A stretch of DNA of 44,135 nucleotides from a virus, in IMG/VR virus record IMGVR_UViG_3300025099_000041, positions 1 through 44,135 of that record. The stretch is one strand, 5' to 3'. The notes beneath the pieces are model-generated. The model was not told where the DNA came from and searched no databases. It was given only the letters and a program-made list of their open reading frames with translations. Shown here piece by piece: positions 1 to 9,800 of the stretch. Position 1 is the stretch's first letter. Each line of letters opens with the position of its first letter. The translations under genes were made by a program, and so were the position numbers.

Positions 1-270
1 GTAGAATTAATTCTGCATGGAAATCAAAAGTCCAAAGAAACTCCGTTAACAAAAAAGTTTGAGGAACTTGAAGACACAGCATTGGATGTTGTGCGAGTTG
101 CATTACAAACTGGAACAGCAGATAACGCAGCATTGAAAGCAGCGTTCTATGTGTTGGATCAACGACAAGGATTAAAGACACCACAAGGCACAACCAACGT
201 TAATATATCAGATTTCAACTTGCGATTAGAGAAAGCTCGTGAGGTAATGAATAAAGCAATAGAAGTATGA
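1..270 (+). CDS. terS: Terminase small subunit (5'-truncated)
   Basis: The frame is open from base 1, so the first codons lie outside the window; 89 residues are visible. The small terminase recognises phage DNA and hands it to the large subunit. The assignment rests mainly on position directly before the large terminase and on the alanine-rich helical region followed by a C-terminal helix (KAREVMNKAIEV). The visible part resembles the C-terminal half of small terminases with a DQRQGLKTP-type segment. An internal ATG at 82 exists, but the frame continues upstream of it, so 82 is unlikely to be the true start. Its stop overlaps the next gene's ATG. Function is inferred more from context than from a motif. 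Confidence 0.6.
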   Translation, partial: VELILHGNQKSKETPLTKKFEELEDTALDVVRVALQTGTADNAALKAAFYVLDQRQGLKTPQGTTNVNISDFNLRLEKAREVMNKAIEV

Positions 271-482
271 CAGTCAAAAATGGTAGGATGTTTGCTGTAC
301 AAAACAAGAACCGTAAATTCGGAGCAGTAAACAAATATGTATTCGTATACTTGGAAGATGGTGAAGGTAATGACAAACCTTATCTATTTACACCAAAACA
401 ACTAAGAACAGCGCGTAAACGTGCAGAGGAAACTCCAGAAGATTTAGCTGAGAAAGGACTTCTAGTTGATTGGCTAGATTGA
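267..482 (+). CDS. Small hypothetical protein between terminase genes
   Basis: A 71-residue, mixed-charge soluble protein whose ATG overlaps the stop of the small terminase (ATGA) and whose own stop TGA overlaps the ATG of the large terminase (TGATG). This double coupling and the position argue that it is a real gene. It begins MTVKNGRMFAV and has an aromatic beta-strand-like stretch (NKYVFVYLED) followed by a basic helix (KQLRTARKRAEE). I recognise no family. A role in packaging is only suggested by location. Confidence 0.65.
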   Translation: MTVKNGRMFAVQNKNRKFGAVNKYVFVYLEDGEGNDKPYLFTPKQLRTARKRAEETPEDLAEKGLLVDWLD

Positions 483-1975
483 TGGAAGGCAACATACAAT
501 TTAAAGATCCTTACGAGATGTTGACTGTTATTGATGACAACATTTTGGATGGGACTATAGCATTACATGATTGGCAACGACAGATTTTACAAGACTATGG
601 TAAGCCATCAAATGCAGCAAAGCCTTTTAAAGCAGCAGTTAGGGCAGCTAATGGTTCAGGTAAAGATCAGTTTGTAATTGCACCGTGTGCATTGTGGACT
701 TGTATGTCTAGTTCAGATGCGGTTGCAATTGTTACTACAGCTTCAGGTAATCAGTTGGATAGACAAACTGACAAGTACATTAAACAGTTAATGACTACCA
801 TTAACAAAATGTTTGGTACACAGGTTTGGAAAATGAATTACCGACATTACACAAACTTGCTTAACAACTCTACAATAGAATTGTTTGTAACGGATGAGCC
901 GGGAAGAGCAGAAGGTTGGCATCCTGTTGTGCCTAACGGTGATCTTGCAATATTTGTATCGGAAGCTAAGTCAGTACCAGACGAAATCTTTACAGCGTTA
1001 GCACGTTGCACAGGCTTTACTAAACGTGTTGATGTATCGAGTCCCGGTCCACCGTCAGGTCATTTCTATAATGTATGCACTGGAGGCAACTGGAGTCAGT
1101 ATCATGTAACAGCATTTGATTGTCCTCATCTATCATCAGAATATATAGGTGAGATTAAAGAATCTTACGGAGAAACATCAGCACTTTATAAGTCTATGAT
1201 AATGGCAGAGTTTGGTGGTATTGATGAGCAAGTAGTTATCAACCATCAAAAACTTGTAGACTTAGACAAACATGAGTTGGAACATTTGGAAGATCCGTAT
1301 AATGTAGCTGGGCTTGATTTGTCTGCTGGTGGTGATGAACAGGTTTTGGTTGTACGCAACGGTAATAAAACTTTAGCAGTTGAAGCATTTAACTTTAGAG
1401 ATACAGTAGCATTGATCGCTCACTTGGAACATTTGTTTAAAAAGTACAAGTTAGATCACGAACAGTCAGTTATTTATGGTGATGCTGGTGGATTGGGTAA
1501 ACCAATCTTAGATCAGTTAAAAGCACAGTGGAATATAGTTTATGTTCTTAACCAAGCCAGACCATACAATGCATTGGCATATTTAAATAGAGGTGCAGAA
1601 CTTTGGTTTAGTGTAGGTAAGTTAATTGAGTATGGAGAGATAATGGTTCCGCAGGAAACCAAGTTGAGGAAGCAACTTGCGTCACGATACTTTGTAGTAA
1701 CACCGCAAAACAAACTACAACTTGAGAGTAAAAAACAAGCGCGATCAAAAGGTCATGTGTCACCTGACAGAGCAGATGCATTTGTACTTGCGTTTGCAGA
1801 TTATCGTGGTATCAAACCCAAGAAATTAAAGAAAAAAGTTCAGGAAAAATTTGAACCAAAACAAATAAATTTAAGAAAGAATAGAGCAACATTTGCAAAC
1901 TTTACAGTTAAGTCCAACCCTTGGTTAAGAGATGAAATACAACAACTACAAGAACTACACAGAAGCGTCAACTAA
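482..1975 (+). CDS. terL: Terminase large subunit
   Basis: ATPase-nuclease motor that packages DNA into the prohead and cuts it. The N-terminal ATPase has a Walker A region AANGSGKDQ near residue 60, a hydrophobic Walker B-like strand (LAIFVSEAK), and a coupling SSPGPPSG segment. The C-terminal RNase H-like nuclease shows the first acidic strand VAGLDLSAGGDE, a second (VIYGDAGG) and the terminal SPDRADAF motif typical of large terminases. Length, about 497 aa, is normal. The frame extends upstream to a TTG at 470, but the ATG at 482 overlaps the previous stop and is the likelier start. The 3' end overlaps the portal start. Confidence 0.93.
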   Translation: MEGNIQFKDPYEMLTVIDDNILDGTIALHDWQRQILQDYGKPSNAAKPFKAAVRAANGSGKDQFVIAPCALWTCMSSSDAVAIVTTASGNQLDRQTDKYIKQLMTTINKMFGTQVWKMNYRHYTNLLNNSTIELFVTDEPGRAEGWHPVVPNGDLAIFVSEAKSVPDEIFTALARCTGFTKRVDVSSPGPPSGHFYNVCTGGNWSQYHVTAFDCPHLSSEYIGEIKESYGETSALYKSMIMAEFGGIDEQVVINHQKLVDLDKHELEHLEDPYNVAGLDLSAGGDEQVLVVRNGNKTLAVEAFNFRDTVALIAHLEHLFKKYKLDHEQSVIYGDAGGLGKPILDQLKAQWNIVYVLNQARPYNALAYLNRGAELWFSVGKLIEYGEIMVPQETKLRKQLASRYFVVTPQNKLQLESKKQARSKGHVSPDRADAFVLAFADYRGIKPKKLKKKVQEKFEPKQINLRKNRATFANFTVKSNPWLRDEIQQLQELHRSVN

Positions 1976-3680
1976 CATACATAAGTTAGTAGGTATATGC
2001 GATCAACAGCATATTACAGCACAGGATCAACGGCAACAAAGACGTTTAAACATTGATTTAGATTTGGAGCGTCGTGATGGTTATTTATCACCAGATGAAA
2101 TTTATATACCGACACACATCATTGACACTAACATTCGTCGTGAACAAGCCAAGTATGTATCATACATTGTAAACTCAAGACGCACAGCAGTCTTTTCAAG
2201 TTCAACAGATCCAGCATTTAACACAGGACCACTTGAGCGAGATTTTACAGAACGATCACGATATGACGGATGGCAGGTTCCACTATTCCGTACAATAGAC
2301 TGTATGCAACTGCATGGTTATTGTGTAGCAGAAGTACAATTCGACGACACAAAACCTGGTCATTTTGCAATAGAGTCAGTTAACTACGAAGACATAGCAT
2401 TTCCAGATGACACTCGTGATATACAAGCGTGTGGTATGTTGGTACATAGACATTATTTTACCCGTGAACAATTGTTGGACATGGTAAAGACTCGTGAATT
2501 TAGTAAAGAACAAGTCGAATCACTTGTAGGTGAACCTGTTGACGAACAGACCGAGTCTCTATTTAAAGTAGAGAAGGTTATGTTTAGAGACAACGGTATA
2601 GTTCAGGTAGGGTGGTCTTGCGTAGCTAAAAGCAACGATTGGTTACGCAAGCCACGCCCTCTCTTTTTAGGCAAGCGAGATGCAGAAGGTGAGATCTACG
2701 AAACAGAATATCCTTATGTTGTATTTCATTACATGATTGCAGAAGACATGACGATCAAGAATTGTGTTGGTCGTGCGTTCTTAGACAAACACGTACAAGA
2801 AGCAGTTAGTTCAATGATGTCATCATTTGTTACTGCTCATCGTCGTGCATCAAACTTTTATTTTGCGAAAGATGCAGATGATCCAAATCAAAGTAATGAA
2901 CAGACAAATGTACAATTTGTTCCCGGTGCATTGATTGATTCAAACATTAAACAGTTTCAGTTAAGTCCACCAAATTCCTCAATGTTAAGTGCGATTCAAG
3001 CTATGGTTAGTCAGAACTCGCAGGAGCAATCACAAATGAATTACGCTGCAATGAATCGTCAGGATTCACGCAAGACAGCGACAGAGATTAATACTGCAAC
3101 AGCAGAAGCGCAGATGTTGTCAGCAACACAAGTTGCATTGTTTAGCATTGCAATTAAACGTATCTACGAAAAGTGTTTTGAAATATATAGCTCAAGAGTG
3201 TTGGATGGTTTAATAGAACCAACAATAGATCTAAGTTATTTTACAGATCACAAGTACAACATGAAACCTGCTGGTGACTCAGATGTTGTTGAGCGTCAGG
3301 AGAAAGCTGGAAAGATGTTACAAGTTTGGCCAGTGATACAACAAAATAGCGCACTTGCTGTAGACTACATGAAAGATATGTTAAGTATGCTGTTCCCAGA
3401 TGAATCTCCTAAGTATTTACAAAAGATGGAAGAAGATACATCACGAGCGCAATTGATGCAGCAGATGATGACAATCATACAGAGTTTAATCATTGATCCG
3501 CAAACAGGACAAATGACTGAAGAAGCACAACCGTATGCACAACAATTACAAGCGTTACAACAACAAGTCCAAGCCCTTTCAGGAGGCAACCCGCAAGGTG
3601 CTGGAGGAGCAAGCCCACAGGGGATGGCTGGATCACCCAACAACCAAGGTGTTCCTCAACCTCCTCAAGGTGGAGCGTGA
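1932..3680 (+). CDS. Portal protein (head-tail connector)
   Basis: A 582-aa protein directly after the large terminase and before the scaffold, the usual place of the portal, the dodecameric channel through which DNA enters and leaves the head. The middle part is a mixed alpha/beta portal-like fold, and the long helical stretch with QQ and SQNSQEQSQMNY segments fits the stem/crown region. The C-terminus is a low-complexity tail rich in Gly, Gln and Pro (ends PQPPQGGA). The start lies 44 bases inside the terminase gene; no better in-frame ATG is present. Identification is by size, order and general character, not by a single diagnostic motif. Confidence 0.8.
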   Translation: MKYNNYKNYTEASTNIHKLVGICDQQHITAQDQRQQRRLNIDLDLERRDGYLSPDEIYIPTHIIDTNIRREQAKYVSYIVNSRRTAVFSSSTDPAFNTGPLERDFTERSRYDGWQVPLFRTIDCMQLHGYCVAEVQFDDTKPGHFAIESVNYEDIAFPDDTRDIQACGMLVHRHYFTREQLLDMVKTREFSKEQVESLVGEPVDEQTESLFKVEKVMFRDNGIVQVGWSCVAKSNDWLRKPRPLFLGKRDAEGEIYETEYPYVVFHYMIAEDMTIKNCVGRAFLDKHVQEAVSSMMSSFVTAHRRASNFYFAKDADDPNQSNEQTNVQFVPGALIDSNIKQFQLSPPNSSMLSAIQAMVSQNSQEQSQMNYAAMNRQDSRKTATEINTATAEAQMLSATQVALFSIAIKRIYEKCFEIYSSRVLDGLIEPTIDLSYFTDHKYNMKPAGDSDVVERQEKAGKMLQVWPVIQQNSALAVDYMKDMLSMLFPDESPKYLQKMEEDTSRAQLMQQMMTIIQSLIIDPQTGQMTEEAQPYAQQLQALQQQVQALSGGNPQGAGGASPQGMAGSPNNQGVPQPPQGGA

Positions 3681-3828
3681 GAAGTTAGTTAAAGACGTAG
3701 AATATGTTGCGGTCAAGCGTGGAGTACCTGACTCGGAAGTTAGGATTATTGCTGCACAATTGAAAACAACAGATGACATAATAGAAATCATAAATGACAC
3801 AACCAGATACACAGGAAACCGAATTTAA
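3598..3828 (+). CDS. Small helical head-assembly-region protein
   Basis: About 76 residues. The frame is open further upstream (ATG at 3535), but that would lie deep inside the portal gene. A GTG at 3598 follows a perfect AGGAGG at 3581-3586, so I take it as the start. The protein contains RGWLDHPTTKVF, then a long helix and a C-terminal TTDDIIEIIND segment. Small proteins of this kind, with a W-L-x-H-P-T-T-K motif, sit between portal and scaffold in marine podoviruses (recollection, not checked). Its 3' end overlaps the scaffold gene. Exact function unknown. Confidence 0.7.
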   Translation: MLEEQAHRGWLDHPTTKVFLNLLKVEREKLVKDVEYVAVKRGVPDSEVRIIAAQLKTTDDIIEIINDTTRYTGNRI

Positions 3829-4927
3829 TTTCGGTGATATACAAGTTGGTAATGCACTAGATGTAGCTGATTTAGAAGCAATTCCAGAAACAACTCCAGA
3901 AGAAGTTGAAGAAACTTCTGAAGAAACTGAAAAAGAAACTCCAGAAGAATCTACGGAAGAAACTCAAGAAGACTCGACTGAAGAGGTTGCTGAAACAACT
4001 GAGGAAGTTACAGAAGAAAAATCAGAAGAGAAAGCAGAAGAAAATTCAGAAGAATTATCTACTGAAGAAATCCTTGGTGATCCTTTGGCAGAACCCGAAG
4101 AAGATAAAGAATCCGATGGCAGATCTTATGAAGGCTTCGATGATGAAGATAAGCAATTTGCTAAACAGATGTCTAATACTGCGTATGAACATTTTTCTAA
4201 AAAGCTACAAAGTTTAAAAGAAAAGAAAGATTCTGCGGAACAGACTCAGGATTTGATGTCACACCCAGAGGCTTACACACTAAATCCAGAATATCAAGAC
4301 TTGGTAACTAACTATGATAAAGCTGCACAAGAACAGGCGCATTGGAAGAAACAATTGGTTTCTGTTAGAAACGGTAACGCTTGGAAATCAATAGAAGGTT
4401 ATGACAAAAATGGCAAGCTTGTTATTGGTAAAGAAGAGTATCAACCAACTGGTGAATCTGAGATTGATATACAATCAGCACTTACAGAAGCTCAAACATT
4501 AAGTAAAGACTACAGCAAAAAAGCTTATAATATTCAAAAGAATCATGGTAATGACTATAAAGAATCTACAGCAATGTTAGAAGAAGAGCAGCGAAAACAG
4601 TTTAAATGGTTACAAGATGAAGAGATGGGCAAGAAAGTTATTGACATCCCAAATATCGGAAAAACCTCGATAAATAAACTTCGTAAACAATTTTCTGGAG
4701 TTTTACCCAAAGTATTCACAAATCATCCTATGTCAGAACTAGCTACTAATCTATGGGTGATGAATCAGATTATGGCAAAGCAACAGAACGAATTGACGCA
4801 AAAGCTTAAGAAACAGACGCGAAATAAAAAAGATTCTTTACGAAGCGAACCCACATCTACAACAGTTTCAGCAGACGATGATGACATCATCTCTATATCT
4901 GATAGTATGGCAGACTACTTCTCATAA
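3794..4927 (+). CDS. Capsid scaffolding protein (acidic)
   Basis: 377 aa, placed between portal and major capsid. Residues about 30-100 are an extremely acidic, Glu/Thr/Ser-rich region of tandem EET/SEE-type units; the rest is mostly charged helix with coiled-coil character (KKLQSLKEKKDSAEQTQ, QNELTQKLKKQTRNKK). Acidic, helical, low-complexity proteins directly before the capsid gene are typically scaffolds that shape the prohead and then leave. A basic protein read in another frame at 3906-4217 is only the complementary reading of the Glu repeats. No protease motif is seen, so this is not a protease-scaffold fusion. Confidence 0.75.
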   Translation: MTQPDTQETEFNFGDIQVGNALDVADLEAIPETTPEEVEETSEETEKETPEESTEETQEDSTEEVAETTEEVTEEKSEEKAEENSEELSTEEILGDPLAEPEEDKESDGRSYEGFDDEDKQFAKQMSNTAYEHFSKKLQSLKEKKDSAEQTQDLMSHPEAYTLNPEYQDLVTNYDKAAQEQAHWKKQLVSVRNGNAWKSIEGYDKNGKLVIGKEEYQPTGESEIDIQSALTEAQTLSKDYSKKAYNIQKNHGNDYKESTAMLEEEQRKQFKWLQDEEMGKKVIDIPNIGKTSINKLRKQFSGVLPKVFTNHPMSELATNLWVMNQIMAKQQNELTQKLKKQTRNKKDSLRSEPTSTTVSADDDDIISISDSMADYFS

Positions 4928-4932
4928 AATAC

Positions 4933-4948
4933 TGGCACGATCTTTGCT
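4933..4948 (+). promoter_or_regulatory. Sigma-54 promoter of the major capsid gene
   Basis: TGGCACGATCTTTGCT matches the sigma-54 consensus TGGCACG-N4-TTGCW at every defined position, with GG at 4934-4935 and GC at 4946-4947 separated by exactly 10 bases. It begins 6 bases after the scaffold stop. Transcription would start near 4959, giving a leader of about 80 bases. The leader has no clear Shine-Dalgarno sequence but carries two AAGGGCAT copies. Confidence 0.85.
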
Positions 4949-5041
4949 TACATAAAGATGCTTCTAGGCCAAGGGCATGGCATGCTACTATTTGTGAAGG
5001 GCATCACACGGACTAAGTTTTAACAATTAAATTATAATAAA

Positions 5042-6448
5042 ATGGCAGTATCAGCTAAAGATCCGGCGAGTCTTTTAAATAAAGCACTCAACGAAACTAA
5101 TGCGACTAGCGAGTTTAATAAACTCGAATACTATCTAGTTAAGAACGAGGTAGCCCTTTTCCCTAAATGGAATGTTTATGATTCCATGTATGGATCTATA
5201 AAGTGGCAACCTAATATGGGATCAGAACTTCAAGGGTTGACACCAACTCCGAGTCCTGTTCAGCGTAATATATTTGCTCCAGCAAAATTAAGTGATATCC
5301 CTGCAAAAGATATCTATGAAATTGGTGAACGAAATGAATCTGCAAAGCTTGCTTACCACAGGTATGAAAGCACACGTTTTCGTTTTTTAAGCAGTTTTGA
5401 AGCATTTTGGCGTGATCAACTAGCTTACGCACATTCTGACATTGTTCGTCAGATTCAGAATGCAAACAACCAGTTTGTTCGTACACTAATGTACTATCAA
5501 ACACCTGACTTGTTTATTGCTAAAGATGGTGCTGGATTTTTGTCTAGTGCAAATAATCTTGGAACCGGTATTGTAAAAACAGCACAGACTCAAGATGCTA
5601 TTCGTGCAATAGGAAGTGCATCTAATCCAGATGATGATTCTATTGGTGGCTCAAGTGAAAACTTGTCCAAGCAAGGTGGTGAAGTTTTTCGTGCCGCAAT
5701 TGATGGAGGTACTGCTGGTACTAATGCTGCTGATGTACTTAGGTTGAAAGACTTGTATAAAGCTATGCTTGTTTTGCAAGAAGATGTACAAGCACCAACG
5801 TTTGAACGCACATTTGGCGCACCTAAAACTTCTGAAATGATCAAGGGCAAGTATGTTCTTGTTTGTTCTACAGAAGCATGGGCATCTCTATTATGGGATA
5901 CAGACTTAAAAACAAGTAGTGGTGCTAATCTTGCTTCTACCAATCAAGACTACATTAAAGATGGTTTTGCTGGTGATTTGTTTGGCAAGATTACAGTTAA
6001 GTATGATCCGTTTCCACTTCGGTTTTCCGATAATGGTTCATGGGTTCAACCGCAAAGTGTTGTTAACGGTAAAGTAGTTCCTAATCCGAACTATACTAAG
6101 TTCAATGCTTATAATAGTTCTTCTGCTTCTATTGGTTCTAACGAAGTTGCCTTCTTGTGTGGTGCAGATGCGTTTAAGACAATCTCTGTTGGACCACCAC
6201 CGAAAGAATTCGCTGGTAAGAACATCTCTAAGAAGAAGTTGTATGGCATGAACTGGAATGGTCAAATTGACTTGACCGATCAGTTCTTAGTTCCAACTGC
6301 TGATCAAGGTGTAACTCACGCAACTAACTGGGATATGAACGTATACGGTGATTATCTGAAGTTTATCTCACAGACAATTCACGGTGGTATACCTGGTGAT
6401 GCAAGACATTGTTTACCAATTGTTTTCCGTCGCAGACGTACCTCTTAA
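5042..6448 (+). CDS. Major capsid protein
   Basis: 468 aa, directly after the scaffold, preceded by its own sigma-54 promoter and followed by a strong terminator, so it forms a monocistronic, presumably highly expressed unit. The protein is soluble with no signal or membrane segment. The N-terminal part is helical and rich in aromatic residues (WNVYDSMYGSIKW); the centre is a mixed domain with a TVKYDPFPLRFS strand, and the end is basic (VFRRRRTS). Gene order, size and the expression design make it the best capsid candidate. I cannot place it in a named capsid subfamily, though an HK97-type fold is the default expectation. Confidence 0.8.
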   Translation: MAVSAKDPASLLNKALNETNATSEFNKLEYYLVKNEVALFPKWNVYDSMYGSIKWQPNMGSELQGLTPTPSPVQRNIFAPAKLSDIPAKDIYEIGERNESAKLAYHRYESTRFRFLSSFEAFWRDQLAYAHSDIVRQIQNANNQFVRTLMYYQTPDLFIAKDGAGFLSSANNLGTGIVKTAQTQDAIRAIGSASNPDDDSIGGSSENLSKQGGEVFRAAIDGGTAGTNAADVLRLKDLYKAMLVLQEDVQAPTFERTFGAPKTSEMIKGKYVLVCSTEAWASLLWDTDLKTSSGANLASTNQDYIKDGFAGDLFGKITVKYDPFPLRFSDNGSWVQPQSVVNGKVVPNPNYTKFNAYNSSSASIGSNEVAFLCGADAFKTISVGPPPKEFAGKNISKKKLYGMNWNGQIDLTDQFLVPTADQGVTHATNWDMNVYGDYLKFISQTIHGGIPGDARHCLPIVFRRRRTS

Positions 6449-6457
6449 TTAACACAT

Positions 6458-6484
6458 GGGGGGAGGTTTTCTCCCCCCTTTTTT
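6458..6484 (+). terminator. Rho-independent terminator after the capsid gene
   Basis: Perfect 8-bp stem GGGGGGAG (6458-6465) and CTCCCCCC (6471-6478) with loop GTTTT, followed by a run of T. It closes the capsid transcription unit 10 bases after the stop, so downstream genes depend on read-through or weak internal promoters. Confidence 0.9.
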
Positions 6485-6492
6485 AAAATATT

Positions 6493-6867
6493 ATGCCTAT
6501 AGTAAGAACAGATATAAGAAAAGATCGTGATGTTACAATTAACGATCCAGTAGAAAATGGTTTTGGGACAGTAGCCGATGATACTCCCGGTGATTACAGC
6601 CAACATATAAAGTACGAAATTGCATTATTTCAAAATGTAGGAGCAACGAATCTTTATGTACTTTATGGAACTGGTACTGTGTCTACTTCAAATTATCATG
6701 TAAAGCTTACACCCGGGACACAAGTAGATTTAAATGATATTATTGGTGAACGAATAAGCATAGTATCAGACGCAAGTTCAGGATTAGGTGTTTTTACATT
6801 AGCAGCACCAAATCATTCTCATACAGATTTACCAGCATCACCACCAAACGATATAAACGGACAGTAA
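6493..6867 (+). CDS. Small virion-like protein before the fibre
   Basis: 124 aa, beta-rich, with a DDTPGDYSQHIKYEIALFQN segment, regularly spaced Gly/Thr turns and a short His-containing tail (NHSHTDLP). It has no membrane segment. It starts 9 bases after the capsid terminator and ends one base before the fibre ATG. A head decoration, head-tail joining or fibre-attachment role is plausible from its beta-rich character and location. I do not recognise a specific family. Confidence 0.65.
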   Translation: MPIVRTDIRKDRDVTINDPVENGFGTVADDTPGDYSQHIKYEIALFQNVGATNLYVLYGTGTVSTSNYHVKLTPGTQVDLNDIIGERISIVSDASSGLGVFTLAAPNHSHTDLPASPPNDINGQ

Positions 6868-6868
6868 T

Positions 6869-9800
6869 ATGGCAAGAATTGTACAACAGGGTTTTATAAG
6901 CACATCAGGAACTTCTTTCGAGAACGAACCCATCATCAAGTCAGACGGTGCTGGCGAGATGATGCAGTGGCAACCATCTGACGGTGGTGCTGATGGTATA
7001 TACATAATACAAGATGCAAGTAGTGGTTCCGCTGAACTAGGTATCGGTGTTTCACCGACTGCACCGTTAACAATTAGTGCGCCTGACCCGCAAATTTTAA
7101 TTTCTGATTCTGCTGGAACAAATAAGTTAGTTGAAGTTCGTAGTAACAATGGAAACTTTGAGTTAGTTTCAAGAGACAACGCTTCTAATGGCGCATTTAA
7201 ATTTATAGGTGAAGCAGGTTCCACTGAGACTACTCAGATGGAAATTTCTGCTGCGGGTGTAGTCTCAATAGGTGCTGCTAGTGGCGCGACTCATCCTAAA
7301 TTTCAATTAGTTCCCGGCACTTCGTCTGGAGACTCAATGATTCAATTTCGCAATACTGCGAATGATGGAACAGTCGCACAGATAAAAGCTAAACAAACAA
7401 GCGGCACAGTAGATGGGTTAGCTATTGGAACAGGCGAATCAGAACACTTTGTTATCGACGCTAGTGGTGCAGTTACTTTTTCGTCTGATGACCATAGCGA
7501 TCAGTTTGTTATTACTAATGCAGAAGCTAGTTCAAGTTCTGCACCTGATTTGGTTCTGTATCGCAACTCAGCTACACCAGCTAATTCTGACAATCTTGGG
7601 TTAATTCAATTTAGAGGTGAAAACAGTGCTGATGAAGCTATTAACTACGGTTCAATTTTAGGAACTGCAACTAACGTAACAAATGGCAGTGAACATTCTA
7701 AGCTAACATTTTATACTTTCGCCTCTGGAACTGAAACAGCAACGCTAACGCTTGAGAGTGGTGCAGTATCAATGCCAAGCGGATCAGTAACAATTGGTTC
7801 ACTAGACATCGGACACGGTGCTGGCGCACACGTTACTAACACACAAGTTGGAACAGACGCTTTAGATTCTAGTGGCGGTGGTGCAGAACATAATACAGCA
7901 ATTGGTAATAGTGCGGGAACAGCAGTTGGAAGCGGAAAAAGAAATACATTAACTGGTTCGCTTTCTGGTGCAGCAATAGTTTCTGGCGATGACAACACAG
8001 CTATTGGTTACAATGCTTTAAATGATTTCACAGGATCAGATGCGACTGCTGTCGGTAGTGGTGCAGCAGACGTTGCAGTTAGCCAAACTGGTTTAACTGC
8101 TGTTGGCACAGGTGCTTTAGGGGCAGCAACTTCTGGGAATTTTAATACTGCTGTCGGTAAAGATGCTTTAGCTACAACTGTAGACGGGGCAAGCAATACG
8201 GCGGTTGGTCGTGATGCTTTAGGTGGTGCGGATTGTGCAGATAATAACACAGCAGTTGGTAAAGACTCGCTTAAAGTTTTCACAGGATCAAGCGCAACTG
8301 CTGTAGGTTCTGGCGCATTAGACGCTTGCACGACTGGTGCTGAAAACGTGGCGGTGGGTAGTGGCGCATTAGGTGCTGTTATTGACGGACATTACAACAC
8401 TGCTGTCGGAACGTCTGCGTTAGCTACCGATTGTGGTAGTTCAAATGTTGCTGTTGGTCGTGAAGCACTAAACGTATTTACTGGAGATGAAGCAACAGCA
8501 ATAGGTGTATCAGCAGGAACAAAAGCAACAAATCCGAATTACCTAACAGTTGTTGGTAGGAGTTCATTTAGCCAGTTAGTAAATCAAGCTAGTAACACAG
8601 GTTTGGGTTGGAAAGCTGGTGAGAATACAATTGGAACAGCAAATACTTTTATTGGCACTGCCGCTGGGCGTAAAGCAGGTGATGTTGATGATTCAATAGC
8701 AATCGGAGTAGACGCATTAAACGGTAGCAGTTTTTCAAATGCTACTTGTGATTTAAACAGTTCAACAACTGTTACTTGTGATTCAAACACGGACATAATA
8801 GTCGGACAAGCTGTTCAAGGAACTGGCATTCCAAATGGCGCGTATGTTACAGCGGTGAATGATTCAACAGCAGTTACTTCATTTACTTTATCTGCTGCGG
8901 CTACAACTACTGTAAACAACACAACTCTTACGTTCATAAAAGGAACTGGTGATTACAATATTGCGATTGGCAACTATTCCCAAGATGGATTCACTTCAGG
9001 ACTTGGAAATGTCAGTGTGGGTTATCATTCATTAGGTGCTATTACAACAGGTCAATACAATACTGCACTAGGACATCAAGCGGGTTACTCAGCAACAGGT
9101 TCCAACAATATTTATCTTGGAAGAAACGCAAGCGTTTATGGAACTAGTCAAAGTTATTGTATTGCTATTGGTGATGCAGCTTTAAGTGGTGATGGCAGCA
9201 CAGCACCTACTGGTAATTACAACATAGCAATAGGTGGACTTTCTTTAGACGCAAGCACAACGGGATTTGCTAATATTGCTATCGGACACGAAGCCGGAAC
9301 CGCAATGGTTAATGGTAATTACTTAACTGCTGTTGGACACAACGCAGGTAAATTAATTGCTGACGCACATCAATGCACAGCGATTGGATTTAATGCATTA
9401 GCGGCAGACGCTGGTAACTACAATACAGCAGTTGGTGCAGGTTGTTTAACTAGTTGCACAGGAACTGAGAATACTGCTGTAGGTCAAGGAGCGGGATATT
9501 CATTAACTGGTAACAGCTCAACCTTAGTGGGTTTTGGTTCAGGTGATGCGATCACTACTGGTAATAATAATACAGCAGTAGGTTCTCTCTCTTTGGGTAC
9601 AAGTATTGACGGGGCTAATAATGCAGCATTTGGATATACGGCTTTGGGTAATGCTGATTGTGGCGATGACAATACCGCTATTGGTCAGGGCGCACTTAAA
9701 GTTTCTACTGGCAGTGCTAACACAGCAGTAGGTTCTGCTTCGGCTGACGCAGTAACAACTGGAACAGGTATAGTAGCTGTGGGTTACGCTGCATTATCAA

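Noticed and set aside
3906-4217. Basic 103-aa frame over the scaffold gene
   Set aside because: It is the shifted reading of Glu-rich codons (GAA/GAAG) and gives only Lys/Leu repeats; the scaffold frame is intact.
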